DNA from: Prevotella sp.
GTDB lineage: Bacteria; Bacteroidota; Bacteroidia; Bacteroidales; Bacteroidaceae
Length of the DNA stretch: 56,667 bases
Assembly (NCBI GenBank): GCA_016291495.1
Contig: JAEEXI010000019.1
Coordinates: 1 to 56,667, forward strand
Direction: 5' to 3'
The position numbers were made by a program, and so were the translations under genes. Every line of letters starts with the position of its first letter. Within the stretch, counting starts at the first letter, position 1. This document shows positions 41,113 to 50,102 of this stretch, piece after piece. A model generated the notes under the pieces. The model was not told the DNA's origin and made no database searches. It saw nothing but the letters and a program-made list of their open reading frames with translations.

Positions 41113-42363
41113 ATGAATTTGAAAGTACGCTTAGCTATCATGAACTTCTTGGAGTTCGCCGTATGGGGAGCATATCTGACCTGTATGGGTATTTATCTGA
41201 GTAAGATAGGAATGAGTGGTCATATTGGTTCATTCTTTGCCATGCAAGGTATCGTCTCTCTCTTTATGCCGGCATTAATGGGTATTGTTGCCGACAGATG
41301 GATTCCTGCACAACGATTATTAGGCTACTGTCATCTGTTAGCCGGTGCGTTTATGATTCTTGCCGCATGGTATGGTTCCCAGCAAGGCAGTCAGGCAGAG
41401 TTCGGTATTTTATTTGGTCTCTATTCATTGAGCATAGCCTTTTATATGCCAACACTTGCATTGTCGAATTCCGTAGCCTATAATGCTCTTACAACAGCAG
41501 GAATGGATACCGTGAAGGCGTTTCCTCCCATTCGTGTGTTTGGTACGGTGGGCTTTGTCGCAATGATGTGGTTGGCTGATGTCCTTAATTTTGAACAGAA
41601 CCAGAACCAGTTCCTGATGAGTGGACTACTGAGCGTGCTTTTGTTCCTGTATACCTTTACATTACCCCATTGTCCTATTAGCAAGGGTGGTGAGAAGAAA
41701 TCATTTGTCGAAGCCTTCGGACTGCAAGCTTTCTCGCTCTTCAAGCAGAAGAAAATGGCGATATTCTTTATCTTCTCGATGTTGCTGGGAGTCAGTCTTC
41801 AGATTACCAACGGTTTTGCGACTCCGTTTATCGACCATTTCAAGGTGATTCCCGAATATGCCGACTCTTTTGGTGTGAAATTTCCTGTTGTGCTGTATTC
41901 CATTTCGCAGATTAGTGAGACATTTTGTATCCTGCTGATACCTTTCTTCATGAAGCGTTATGGTATTAAGAATGTGATGCTGATAGCTATGTTCGCATGG
42001 GTCTTCCGCTTCGGACTATTGGGAATGGGAGATCCGGGCAGTGGCGTCTGGATGTTTATCCTTTCCATGATTGTCTATGGGGTGGCTTTCGATTTCTTTA
42101 ATATCAGCGGTTCTTTATTTGTCGATAAGGTGACAGATCCCACTATTCGTTCCAGTGCACAAGGTCTTTTTATGCTCATGACAAACGGTATTGGTGCAAC
42201 AGTCGGCTCTTTTGCTGCTCAGGCAATTGTCACGGGACACACAGCCGAAAATGGAAATGTAGAGTGGATCAGTTGTTGGTTTATCTTTGCCACTTACGCT
42301 TTGGTAGTAGCCATAACGTTTGCGCTTATATTCCGTCCCAAGAAAGAAGAAGTGATGGTATAA
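41113..42363 (+). CDS. Nucleoside permease (NupG-like, MFS)
   Basis: 416 residues with 12 membrane helices. MNLKVRLAIMNFLEFAVWGAYLTCMGIYL is the opening of the nucleoside:H+ symporter family; GIVADRWIPAQRLLGYCHL is the loop between helices 2 and 3, and SVAYNALTTAGMDTVKAFPPIRVFGTVGFVAMMW is strongly conserved in NupG/XapB. It would import nucleosides. Which ones is not clear. Followed after 6 nt by rsmE. Confidence 0.88.
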   Translation: MNLKVRLAIMNFLEFAVWGAYLTCMGIYLSKIGMSGHIGSFFAMQGIVSLFMPALMGIVADRWIPAQRLLGYCHLLAGAFMILAAWYGSQQGSQAEFGILFGLYSLSIAFYMPTLALSNSVAYNALTTAGMDTVKAFPPIRVFGTVGFVAMMWLADVLNFEQNQNQFLMSGLLSVLLFLYTFTLPHCPISKGGEKKSFVEAFGLQAFSLFKQKKMAIFFIFSMLLGVSLQITNGFATPFIDHFKVIPEYADSFGVKFPVVLYSISQISETFCILLIPFFMKRYGIKNVMLIAMFAWVFRFGLLGMGDPGSGVWMFILSMIVYGVAFDFFNISGSLFVDKVTDPTIRSSAQGLFMLMTNGIGATVGSFAAQAIVTGHTAENGNVEWISCWFIFATYALVVAITFALIFRPKKEEVMV

Positions 42364-42369
42364 TACAAG

Positions 42370-43092
42370 ATGAAAGAAGCAAGATATTTCTATGTTCCTG
42401 ATGCGGCACATGTTCATGAGTTGCCTGCAGACGAGGCTTCACACGCCGTGAGGGTCCTTCGTCTGACGGCTGGTGATGAGATGATGCTGATGGACGGACT
42501 GGGAGTATTCTATCGTGCTGTAGTAACAGTAGCTTCGAATCATCATTGTATGTATGACATACAAGAGGCGCTTCCTCAGGAACGTCCCTGGCAGGGACAT
42601 ATTCATCTTGCCATTGCTCCCACGAAACTGATGGACCGCATGGAATGGATGGTGGAGAAAGCCGTAGAGATAGGGGTCGATGAAATCACCTTCCTCGACT
42701 GTAAGTTTTCTGAACGCAGGGTCATCAAGACCTCTCGCCTTGACAAGATTGTCGTTTCTGCTATGAAACAGAGTCGCAAGGCTTGGAAGACTGTGCTTCA
42801 TGAGATGACTCCTTTCGTAGACTTTATTTCCGCTTCCAGAGAGGGAGCCAAGTTCATTGCCCATTGCTATCGCGAGGTGGAACGTACCTACCTGTTCGAC
42901 GAACTGCATCAGGTAAAACCATCTGACGATGTGACAATCCTGATAGGTCCTGAGGGCGATTTCTCCATTGATGAGGTGCGGGAGGCCGTTAATCAAGGCT
43001 GGCAGTCTATCCATTTGGGGAACAGCCGCCTGCGTACAGAGACTGCTGGCCTGTCGGCAGTCATGATGTCACAACTTAGTAAATATATATAA
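42370..43092 (+). CDS. rsmE: 16S rRNA (uracil-1498-N3)-methyltransferase
   Basis: 240 residues. N-terminal PUA-like domain (ARYFYVPDAAHVHELPADEASHAVRVLRL). The SPOUT knot is seen in AIAPTKLMDRMEWMVEKAVEIGV, ILIGPEGDFSIDEV and LGNSRLRTETAGL, all RsmE signatures. It makes m3U1498 in the decoding centre. Begins 6 nt after the permease; the ABC ATPase follows 6 nt later. Confidence 0.95.
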   Translation: MKEARYFYVPDAAHVHELPADEASHAVRVLRLTAGDEMMLMDGLGVFYRAVVTVASNHHCMYDIQEALPQERPWQGHIHLAIAPTKLMDRMEWMVEKAVEIGVDEITFLDCKFSERRVIKTSRLDKIVVSAMKQSRKAWKTVLHEMTPFVDFISASREGAKFIAHCYREVERTYLFDELHQVKPSDDVTILIGPEGDFSIDEVREAVNQGWQSIHLGNSRLRTETAGLSAVMMSQLSKYI

Positions 43093-43098
43093 TAAGGT

Positions 43099-43743
43099 AT
43101 GCAACAGATCACCCTACATCAAGTATTGCCTCAGGTCTTTGCCCAGCGCGACGACCTTACTTCCGATGTATGGAAGACTGAGACGAGTTTTGTAAAAGGA
43201 AACACGTATCTCGTCGAGGCGGAGAGTGGAATGGGCAAGAGCACGTTCTGCAGCTATCTGTTGGGCTATCGCCACGACTATACAGGTCAGATTCTCTTCG
43301 ATGACGAGGATATAAGCAGACTCTCCGTTTCCCGATGGGTCGATATCCGCCAGCAACATATCAGCATGCTCTTCCAGGAGATGCGACTGTTTCCTGAGTT
43401 GACGGCTTGGGAGAATGTGGAGATTAAAAACCGTCTTACCCAACGGATAGACCGTCCGACCATTGAACAGTGGTTCGAACGGATGGGTATTTCCGAGAAG
43501 TTAAAGGTCAAGGCAGGAATCCTCTCTCAGGGACAGCAGCAACGTGTCGCCTTTATCCGTAGTCTTGTACAGCCATTTGACTTCCTGGTGGTTGACGAAC
43601 CTATCTCACATCTTGACGATACCAATGCACAACTGATGGCCGAGATAGTGGAGGAAATGAAGCAGAAGACCCAGTGCGGTGTAATCGTAACAAGTATCGG
43701 CAAGCAACTGCCGCTTACTTATGATCATATATTGAAACTATAA
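43099..43743 (+). CDS. ABC transporter ATP-binding protein (LolD-like)
   Basis: 214 residues. Walker A is ESGMGKSTF (a Ser and Met variant of GxxGxGKST), Q-loop MLFQEMRLFPELTAWENVE, signature LSQGQQQRVAFIRSL, Walker B FLVVDEPISHLDD. The H-loop His is replaced: ...VIVTSIGKQL lacks it. Size and layout fit LolD/MacB-type ATPases, but no permease is adjacent, so the partner is elsewhere or it acts alone. Confidence 0.8.
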   Translation: MQQITLHQVLPQVFAQRDDLTSDVWKTETSFVKGNTYLVEAESGMGKSTFCSYLLGYRHDYTGQILFDDEDISRLSVSRWVDIRQQHISMLFQEMRLFPELTAWENVEIKNRLTQRIDRPTIEQWFERMGISEKLKVKAGILSQGQQQRVAFIRSLVQPFDFLVVDEPISHLDDTNAQLMAEIVEEMKQKTQCGVIVTSIGKQLPLTYDHILKL

Positions 43744-43756
43744 AAAACTAACAGAT

Positions 43757-45064
43757 ATGAATAATCAGTATTGGCAACCAGAATTGGAGACAATGCCCCG
43801 CGAGGAACTGGAGGCATTGCAAGTGAAGAAACTACGTAAGTCGATTGAAATCAGTCTGAAATCACCGTTCTATAAGAAACGCTTAGGTGACTTAGGCATT
43901 ACTCCCGACAGTATTCAAACTATCGCCGATATCCGTAAGATTCCGTTTACTACCAAACAGGACCTGCGTGATAACTATCCCTTTGGACTCGTGGGCGGTG
44001 ACCTGAAAGATGCTATCCGTATCCACTCTACCAGTGGTACGACAGGTCATCCTACCGTTGTGACCTATTCCCGTCATGACATCGACTCATGGGCAAATAT
44101 GATAGCCCGTGATATGTATATGGTAGGCTGTCGTGACACCGATGTGTTCCAGAACTCATCAGGCTATGGTATGTTCACTGGTGGACTGGGCTTCCAGTAT
44201 GGCGCAGAGAAGTTAGGTGCAACCACTGTTCCTGCCGCTGCTGGTAACTCCAAGCGTCAGATCATGTTTATCAAAGACTTTGGTACCACCTGTCTGCATG
44301 CCATTCCTTCCTATGCCATCCGATTGGCAGAGGTTTTCCAGGATGAGGGCGTAGATCCCCGTTCCACCAAGTTGCGTACACTTTTCATCGGTGCCGAGCC
44401 CCATACGGAGGAGCAGCGTCGCCGCATTGAACGTCTGTTAGGTGTCAAGGCCTATAACTCGTTCGGTATGACGGAGATGAACGGACCTGGTGTGGCTTTC
44501 GAATGTCTGGAACAGAATGGTATGCATCTCTGGGAGGATAACTATATCCTGGAGATTGTCGATCCTGATACGCTGGAACCAGTACCCGATGGAGAGATTG
44601 GCGAGATGATTCTCACCACGCTCGACCGTACCATGATGCCCATTCTGCGTTACCGTACCCGTGACCTGACACGTATTATCCCAGGTGAGTGTCCTTGTGG
44701 ACGTACCCATCGCCGTATAGACCGCATCAAGGGACGTACTGACGATATGTTTATCATCAAGGGTGTCAACGTATTCCCCATGCAGGTTGAGAAAATCCTT
44801 GTACAGTATCCTGGTTTGGGCAGCAATTACCTCATCACACTCGATACTGAGGACGATAACGACATCATGACGGTAGAGGTGGAACTCGACGGACTGACAA
44901 CCGATGTATATCCTGAGCTTCAGAAGATGACAAAGGATATCCAGCGCTCCCTGAAGGATGAGATCCTACTGACTCCACGGGTGAAACTCGTGAAGAAGGG
45001 CTCTCTGCCTGTCAGCGAGGGTAAGGCCGTCAGAGTGAAAGACCTCCGTCCTGGACGTGGCTAA
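43757..45064 (+). CDS. Phenylacetate-CoA ligase-like AMP-forming enzyme
   Basis: 435 residues. AMP-binding motif IHSTSGTTGHPTVVTYS (near 92-108), the adenylate motif SFGMTEMNGPGVAFEC, and TLDRTMMPILRYRTRDLTRI with the C-terminal domain GRTDDMFIIKGVNVFP. This is the PaaK family. Many gut Bacteroidetes carry one without a phenylacetate pathway, and its product may be an aryl-CoA or other acyl-CoA. Starts 13 nt after the ATPase gene. Confidence 0.88.
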   Translation: MNNQYWQPELETMPREELEALQVKKLRKSIEISLKSPFYKKRLGDLGITPDSIQTIADIRKIPFTTKQDLRDNYPFGLVGGDLKDAIRIHSTSGTTGHPTVVTYSRHDIDSWANMIARDMYMVGCRDTDVFQNSSGYGMFTGGLGFQYGAEKLGATTVPAAAGNSKRQIMFIKDFGTTCLHAIPSYAIRLAEVFQDEGVDPRSTKLRTLFIGAEPHTEEQRRRIERLLGVKAYNSFGMTEMNGPGVAFECLEQNGMHLWEDNYILEIVDPDTLEPVPDGEIGEMILTTLDRTMMPILRYRTRDLTRIIPGECPCGRTHRRIDRIKGRTDDMFIIKGVNVFPMQVEKILVQYPGLGSNYLITLDTEDDNDIMTVEVELDGLTTDVYPELQKMTKDIQRSLKDEILLTPRVKLVKKGSLPVSEGKAVRVKDLRPGRG

Positions 45065-45077
45065 TCTATAAAGATAT

Positions 45078-45635
45078 ATGAGGAAACTTTTGATCATATG
45101 CACCCTGTTGTCTTCGCTGATGTCTCCCTGTGAGGCACAGCAGAAGATACGGGATGTCTTCCTGCAGATGCCCGATAGTCTGTTACCGTATCTGACATCA
45201 AATAATCGGCTCGACTTCCTGGATTTCATGGATTCGAAGATGAAGGCAGGGGTACAGAACTCGCTGGGTGGCAAAAGTGAAATGCTGACGCTCACGGATG
45301 ATTTGCTGGTGCTGCAGGTTAGTCGTTCTCTTCATATGGAGATGCGACTGTTTCCTGTTACTGAGGCTGTAGACAGTTGCCAGCAGGTGGTCTGTATGAT
45401 TACCACCTATGGCAATGATGCCCCAGAGAGTAAGATCGCACTATACACTGTGAAGTGGAATCCCATTGATGCGTCAGCCCATTTGAGTCTTCCCACTGAA
45501 CCTTATACTGCCGAATTTGTCGAAACTCCTTCCGTGGGACTGTCACTTCGCCAAGCCAACCTCTTGGATGCCATTGCCAATGAAGAGCAGAAAAAAACGC
45601 TTCCTTGGTTAAAATTCGTTGAATGGAAGCCCTAA
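45078..45635 (+). CDS. Exported DUF3256 protein
   Basis: 185 residues. Signal peptide MRKLLIICTLLSSLMSPCEA. Mature: IRDVFLQMPDSLLPYLTSNNRLDFLDFMDSKM, typical DUF3256, then beta strands (LTLTDDLLVLQVSRSLHMEMRLFP) ending PWLKFVEWKP. Function unknown, restricted to Bacteroidales as far as I know. Last gene of the ileS-to-DUF3256 run. Confidence 0.85.
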   Translation: MRKLLIICTLLSSLMSPCEAQQKIRDVFLQMPDSLLPYLTSNNRLDFLDFMDSKMKAGVQNSLGGKSEMLTLTDDLLVLQVSRSLHMEMRLFPVTEAVDSCQQVVCMITTYGNDAPESKIALYTVKWNPIDASAHLSLPTEPYTAEFVETPSVGLSLRQANLLDAIANEEQKKTLPWLKFVEWKP

Positions 45636-45703
45636 GTACTTAAAATGTATTAAATTTCGTATTAATTGTTATAACAGCACTTGTGAAAATGAAATTTATT
45701 TCT

Positions 45704-45711
45704 TATATTTG
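45704..45711 (+). promoter_or_regulatory. Promoter -7 box of the candidate small RNA
   Basis: TATATTTG with TTGTG at 45681-45685 (18-nt spacer). No gene starts in the next 80 nt on this strand; the expected transcript ends in the terminator at 45755-45788. Confidence 0.6.
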
Positions 45712-45715
45712 CAAT

Positions 45716-45788
45716 GTGTTTTTCATGGTATTAGATTATTAAGGTTAATGAAAGATTGATTGTCGTGAGACAATCAATTCTTTTTTTT
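45716..45788 (+). ncRNA. Candidate small RNA (about 70 nt)
   Basis: Between a good -7 box (45704-45711) and a strong terminator (45755-45788) lie about 70 nt with no coding frame. The body TTTTCATGGTATTAGATTAT followed by TAAGGTTAATGAAAG is single-stranded-looking. I have the impression that similar ATGGTATTAGATT...AAGGTTAA sequences recur in Bacteroidales, possibly a described RNA motif, but cannot verify it. It sits between the DUF3256 gene and the convergent ispE. Confidence 0.5.
45755..45788. terminator. Strong terminator of the small RNA and possibly of ispE
   Basis: ATTGATTGTC (45755-45764) pairs perfectly with GACAATCAAT (45769-45778), loop GTGA, then TC and eight T. On the minus strand it lies just after the ispE stop but lacks a long T-run there. 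Confidence 0.9.
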
Positions 45789-45791
45789 ATG

Positions 45792-46622
45792 CTATAGCTT
45801 CAGACAAACCGTAAACATATCAGGGAAACTTTTCTCGATATCAACCGGTTCCTTGAATAATCCGAAAAGCGCACTTCCACTTCCACTCATGGCGGCATAG
45901 ACGGCTCCCAGTTGATAGAGTTGCACTTTGATGTCAGCAAGTTCTGGATGAACGGCAAACACACTGGCTTCGAAATCATTCACCAATTCGTCTTTCCAAG
46001 TCTCAATGGGTTGCATGACAATCTCCTTGCAGCATTTCTGCGGCATCTGCGGTGTGATGCGTGCAAAAGCCTCCTTGGTGGGAACAGGTATGTCTGGACG
46101 TACCACAGCCATATACCAGCCCTTCAAGCTGAGGTTAATGGGAGTCAGTCGTTCTCCGATGCCCTCGGCATAGGCAGGACGGTTCATGATGAAGAAAGGA
46201 CAGTCGGCTCCCAGCTTCGCCGCATAGTTGATGAGCTGCTGTTCTGTAAGTCCCAGGTTAAACTGTTCGTCCAGCAACAGTAACATCGCTGATGCATCAC
46301 TGGAACCACCTCCCATACCAGCCTGTGTGGGAATTCCCTTGTACAGATGGGCATGCAGACGGGGCAGGGCAGGGAAGTCCTGTTTCAACAGGTTATAGGC
46401 TCTCACCACCAGGTTACGCTGCTCGTCACCCTCCACGTGGATATTCGTCACCTTGATGTCACAGTCGACCTCTGACGGGAAGTCTTGTGCCATCGGATAA
46501 ATCTCCAGGCCATCCTTAATAGGTACAGGATAGAACACCGTCTGCAGGTTATGATAACCGTCTGGTCTGCGCGCTACGACGTTCAGACCGAGGTTGACTT
46601 TTGCAATGGGAAAACTAATCAT
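45792..46622 (-). CDS. ispE: 4-diphosphocytidyl-2-C-methyl-D-erythritol kinase
   Basis: 276 residues, GHMP kinase fold. MISFPIAKVNLGLNVVARRPDGYHNLQTVFYPV has the substrate-binding Lys/Asn and the PDGYH motif; PTQAGMGGGSSDASAMLLLL is the phosphate loop; YAAMSGSGSALFGLF the C-terminal motif. It acts in the MEP isoprenoid pathway. It starts 3 nt after the PIF1-like helicase stop, so the two share a transcript. Confidence 0.95.
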   Translation of the reverse strand: MISFPIAKVNLGLNVVARRPDGYHNLQTVFYPVPIKDGLEIYPMAQDFPSEVDCDIKVTNIHVEGDEQRNLVVRAYNLLKQDFPALPRLHAHLYKGIPTQAGMGGGSSDASAMLLLLDEQFNLGLTEQQLINYAAKLGADCPFFIMNRPAYAEGIGERLTPINLSLKGWYMAVVRPDIPVPTKEAFARITPQMPQKCCKEIVMQPIETWKDELVNDFEASVFAVHPELADIKVQLYQLGAVYAAMSGSGSALFGLFKEPVDIEKSFPDMFTVCLKL

Positions 46623-46625
46623 ATC

Positions 46626-48356
46626 TTATTTCTTTTTCAGTTTTTTGATCCTTCGTTTGGCATCCAGCGCATCGGGATAGAGCTCCAGTGCCTTTTCGTA
46701 GTTTCGGATGGCAGCCTCGTTCATATGTTCCTTCTCACATTCCTTGCCAAGTATGACATATTCCACAGCCAGCCGTTTCAGCGTTTCTTCCTTTTGCCTC
46801 ATCTTTTCCTGCATCTCGCGGACTTCTTGCTGTAGTTGAGTGATAATGCTTAACTTTCTGCGAATCAGTCGTTTGGCAACAGGCTTCTCAATGTCGTAAC
46901 GGCTATGTATCGCCAAGAAGAAATGTTGCAGGCAGGCGTCAAAGTCCTGACGGTTGAAAGCCTCTACGGCATCATGGTATTCCCGATCAGCCTTACTCTC
47001 ATACATTGCCTGCTGAATCAGTTGTCCGTTGTTATAGCGGCGGGCAAAGTTGACGACCTCAGCCCTGACGAAGATGTCACGCTGACGGATGGGTTCTGTC
47101 AGGGTGATACCCTCCAGCGATGTACAGCGGCTCAATGCCACATAAGTCTGACCACCAGCAAAGGCACCGCCTCCAGAGAAGTCTATCTTCACCTGGCGGA
47201 ATGTCAGTCCCTGACTTTTATGTACGGTGATAGCCCACGCAAGACGGAGTGGAAACTGGATGAACGTGCCGAGTTGCTCTTCCTCGATTTTCTGCTCTTT
47301 CTCGTTGAACGTATAGCGCATATTTTCCCAAATCTCCCGTTCCACGTCATATTCGTGGCCGTCCTCGTCAACCACCGTGATGATACCGTCCTCCTCATCG
47401 ATGTAGATGACTACACCCAATGTTCCGTTTACCCATCGCTTCTCCTTGTCGTTCTTAATGAAGATGACCTGTGCACCAGGCTTGATCTCCAGTTCTATCG
47501 GAGCGGGTAGGGAGGTCTCAGGAAACTCGCCAGTAATCTTGCCAAAGAATACAGACGGTTCACCTTCCAACTCCTTCAGTTTCTGCTCGTTGATATAGTC
47601 TACCGTATCCCTTCTAGAGGCAAGTGTAATCTCCAGGTTCTGCGCATCTTGTGAGCTATGGGCACTCTGCTTACTCCTCGCATTGATTGCCTTTAAGTCC
47701 TCTGTCGTTGCCTGGTTCTGTCGGATACGGTCTAAAATTCCGATGAAATGGGCATCACTTTGTCGATAAACCTTACGAAGCTCGATGCTCACCAATTCCA
47801 TCTCCTGCCACACCTTGGCAGAGAAGAAATAGGCAGAGGCATAGAAGGGCTGCATCAGCCGCCATTCGTCTTCCTTAATGACCGGTTCCAACTGGAAGAT
47901 GTCACCCACCAGCAGCAGCTGTTTGCCGCCGAAGGGTACGCGCATGTTACGGCAGTAGATGCGGAGCACTTTGTCGATGAAATCGATGATGTCTGCACGC
48001 ACCATTGATATCTCATCAATGATGATGAGCTCCGTCTCTCGCAACAGTTTAGTCGTATCACCATTGTATTTCTGCGTCTTCCGGATATTGCGGATGTTAT
48101 AGCGAGAGTCGTTAGGCAATAACGGATGAAATGGGAGTTTGAAAAACGAGTGTAGCGTCTGGCCGCCGGCATTGATGGCGGCGATACCTGTGGGAGCGAG
48201 TATCACATACTTCTTCTTGGTATGCTGGGCTACATAGCGGAGAAACGTCGATTTGCCCGTACCTGCCTTTCCCGTCAGGAAAAGCGATCGGCGGGTATAT
48301 TGGATGACTTGCAGGGCCTGCTGCCATTCCTGATTCTCCGTATCTATCTGCTTCAT
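46626..48356 (-). CDS. PIF1-like helicase with TPR-like C-terminus
   Basis: 576 residues from ATG at 48356; a longer frame to 48392 runs upstream of the promoter box. Walker A LTGKAGTGKST (27-37), then APTGIAAINAGGQTLHSFF (Ia), LIIIDEISMVRADI (Walker B), LLVGDIFQLEPV, and late WAITVHKSQGLTFRQV and YVALSRCTSLEG (motifs V and VI) as in PIF1/RecD2 helicases. The end (MNEAAIRNYEKALELYPDALDAKRRIKKLKKK) is TPR-like. Such helicases are common in Bacteroidetes; the TPR tail may bind partners. Operon with ispE. Confidence 0.88.
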   Translation of the reverse strand: MKQIDTENQEWQQALQVIQYTRRSLFLTGKAGTGKSTFLRYVAQHTKKKYVILAPTGIAAINAGGQTLHSFFKLPFHPLLPNDSRYNIRNIRKTQKYNGDTTKLLRETELIIIDEISMVRADIIDFIDKVLRIYCRNMRVPFGGKQLLLVGDIFQLEPVIKEDEWRLMQPFYASAYFFSAKVWQEMELVSIELRKVYRQSDAHFIGILDRIRQNQATTEDLKAINARSKQSAHSSQDAQNLEITLASRRDTVDYINEQKLKELEGEPSVFFGKITGEFPETSLPAPIELEIKPGAQVIFIKNDKEKRWVNGTLGVVIYIDEEDGIITVVDEDGHEYDVEREIWENMRYTFNEKEQKIEEEQLGTFIQFPLRLAWAITVHKSQGLTFRQVKIDFSGGGAFAGGQTYVALSRCTSLEGITLTEPIRQRDIFVRAEVVNFARRYNNGQLIQQAMYESKADREYHDAVEAFNRQDFDACLQHFFLAIHSRYDIEKPVAKRLIRRKLSIITQLQQEVREMQEKMRQKEETLKRLAVEYVILGKECEKEHMNEAAIRNYEKALELYPDALDAKRRIKKLKKK

Positions 48357-48361
48357 GGGGA

Positions 48362-48369
48362 CAAAGATA
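48362..48369 (-). promoter_or_regulatory. Promoter -7 box of the helicase, 5 nt before the start codon
   Basis: The minus strand reads TATCTTTG, then 5 nt, then ATG. Transcription would begin at or next to the ATG, so the message is predicted to be leaderless unless a later start is used. Confidence 0.6.
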
Positions 48370-48397
48370 CTAAAAAACGAGAGAAAAGCCAAATTTA

Positions 48398-48428
48398 TTT
48401 GATTAATGGAGAATTATTTGTACCTTTG
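48398..48428 (+). promoter_or_regulatory. Promoter of truA
   Basis: TTTG (48398-48401) and TACCTTTG (48421-48428), 19-nt spacer, ATG only 9 nt after the box. A near-leaderless transcript is predicted. Confidence 0.75.
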
Positions 48429-48437
48429 CATCCGCTT

Positions 48438-49184
48438 ATGCGATACTTCATCTGGTTCAGCTACGACGGGACGAACTACCATGGTTGGCAGTTGCAGCCT
48501 AATGGCAATACGGTGCAGGCCGAACTGCAGCGTGCTTTGTCGTTGCTGTTGCGCGAGGAAATCGTTGTGACAGGGGCAGGACGGACAGACACTGGAGTCC
48601 ACGCCCGTCAGATGGCAGCCCACTTTGATACAGAAGTGGCGTTCGAACCAGACATACTGACCAAGAAGCTCAATGGCGTACTGCCTGTGGATATCAGCGT
48701 GAGCAAGGTTGAGCAGGTGGCTGACGATATGCATGCACGTTTCTCTGCCGTTCGTCGTACCTATCACTATTACATCCATACGGCAAAGAACCCCTTCCGT
48801 CGGCAATATTCCCTCGAGTTGCACTATGTGCTCGACTTCCCCCTGATGAACGAGGCGGCACGCATCCTGATGGAATACGACGACTTCGGAGCTTTCTGTA
48901 AGGCAGGCAGCGATGTGAAGACCACTATCTGCCATATCACCGCCGCACAGTGGCACCAGACAGCTGCCGATGCGTGGTATTTTGAGATTACTGCCAACCG
49001 CTTCCTCCGCAACATGGTACGTGCTGTCGTGGGCACCCTCATCGAGGTGGGACGCCATCGCATGACGCTCGACGAGTTCCGTGAAGTCATCAAGGGCGGA
49101 CGGCGCACACAGGCAGGTGAGTCGATGCCTGCCCTCGCATTATTCCTTGAACGTGTAGAATATCCTCTTTATTCAGAATCATGA
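48438..49184 (+). CDS. truA: tRNA pseudouridine synthase A
   Basis: 248 residues from ATG at 48438; the upstream open frame belongs to the antisense of the helicase gene. MRYFIWFSYDGTNYHGWQLQ and GAGRTDTGVHARQMAAHFD (catalytic Asp51) are TruA signatures; RRTYHYYIHTAKNP and FEITANRFLRNMVRAVVGTLIEVG complete the fold. It makes pseudouridine at 38-40 in tRNA. Stop overlaps the EamA gene by 4 nt. Confidence 0.96.
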   Translation: MRYFIWFSYDGTNYHGWQLQPNGNTVQAELQRALSLLLREEIVVTGAGRTDTGVHARQMAAHFDTEVAFEPDILTKKLNGVLPVDISVSKVEQVADDMHARFSAVRRTYHYYIHTAKNPFRRQYSLELHYVLDFPLMNEAARILMEYDDFGAFCKAGSDVKTTICHITAAQWHQTAADAWYFEITANRFLRNMVRAVVGTLIEVGRHRMTLDEFREVIKGGRRTQAGESMPALALFLERVEYPLYSES

Positions 49185-50101
49185 CGTGGTTAATCCTTGC
49201 ATTCTTATCGGCAGCATTACTGGGCTGCTATGATTCCTTCAAGAAACAGGCACTCAGGGAGAATGCCGTTATTCCCGTGTTGTTCTTCAACACGCTATTC
49301 TCCTCACTCATCTTCCTGCCGTTCATCATTCTCAGCGCACAGTCAGACATCCTCGACGGCTCCATCTTCCATGTGAACTCCGGAGGCTGGGAAATGCATA
49401 AGTACATCGTCCTGAAGGCGGTCCTCGTCCTCTCCAGTTGGATACTGGGCTATTTCGGTCTGAAACATTTGCCGCTCACCATCGTTGGTCCTATCAACGC
49501 CACTCGTCCCGTCATGGTGCTTGTAGGTGCTATGCTGGTGTTTGGCGAACGGCTCAACGTGTGGCAGTGGGCAGGTGTACTGCTGACCATCATCTCCTAT
49601 GTCTTACTCCGGCTCAGCGGTAAGAAGGAGGGCATCGATTTTCGTCACAACCACTGGATTTGGATGATTATCGGAGCTGTCATCCTTGGTGCTTTCAGCG
49701 GACTCTACGACAAATACCTGATGTCACCCGTGGAGAGTGGGGGAGTCGGGCTCGACCGTATGATGGTGCAGTCGTGGTACAACATCTACCAGTGTTTCAT
49801 CATGCTGACCATGCTGCTGGTACTATGGTGGCCCAAACATCATGAGACGACACCCTTCCATTGGCACTGGTCGATTATCTGTGTCAGTCTGTTTCTCTCC
49901 ACAGCTGACTTTATGTATTTCTATTCCTTGTCCGATCCCGATGCCATGATCAGCATTGTCTCCATGATTCGTCGCGGCAGCGTGTTGGTCAGCTTCGTTT
50001 TCGGAGCCTTGTTCTTCCACGAGAAGAATCTCCGTGCCAAGGCTTTCGACCTCGCATTGGTCTTCCTCGGCATGATCTTTCTCTACATCGGCTCAAAGTA
50101 G
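49181..50101 (+). CDS. EamA/DMT-family transporter
   Basis: 306 residues with ten hydrophobic helices in two EamA repeats. MTWLILAFLSAALLGCYDSFKKQAL opens the first; HLPLTIVGPINATRPVMVLVGAMLVFGERLNVWQW is the conserved end of repeat 1, and FGALFFHEKNLRAKAFDLALVFLG that of repeat 2. Substrate unknown. The ATG overlaps the truA stop (ATGA), so the pair is translationally coupled. Confidence 0.9.
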   Translation: MTWLILAFLSAALLGCYDSFKKQALRENAVIPVLFFNTLFSSLIFLPFIILSAQSDILDGSIFHVNSGGWEMHKYIVLKAVLVLSSWILGYFGLKHLPLTIVGPINATRPVMVLVGAMLVFGERLNVWQWAGVLLTIISYVLLRLSGKKEGIDFRHNHWIWMIIGAVILGAFSGLYDKYLMSPVESGGVGLDRMMVQSWYNIYQCFIMLTMLLVLWWPKHHETTPFHWHWSIICVSLFLSTADFMYFYSLSDPDAMISIVSMIRRGSVLVSFVFGALFFHEKNLRAKAFDLALVFLGMIFLYIGSK

Positions 50102-50102
50102 G

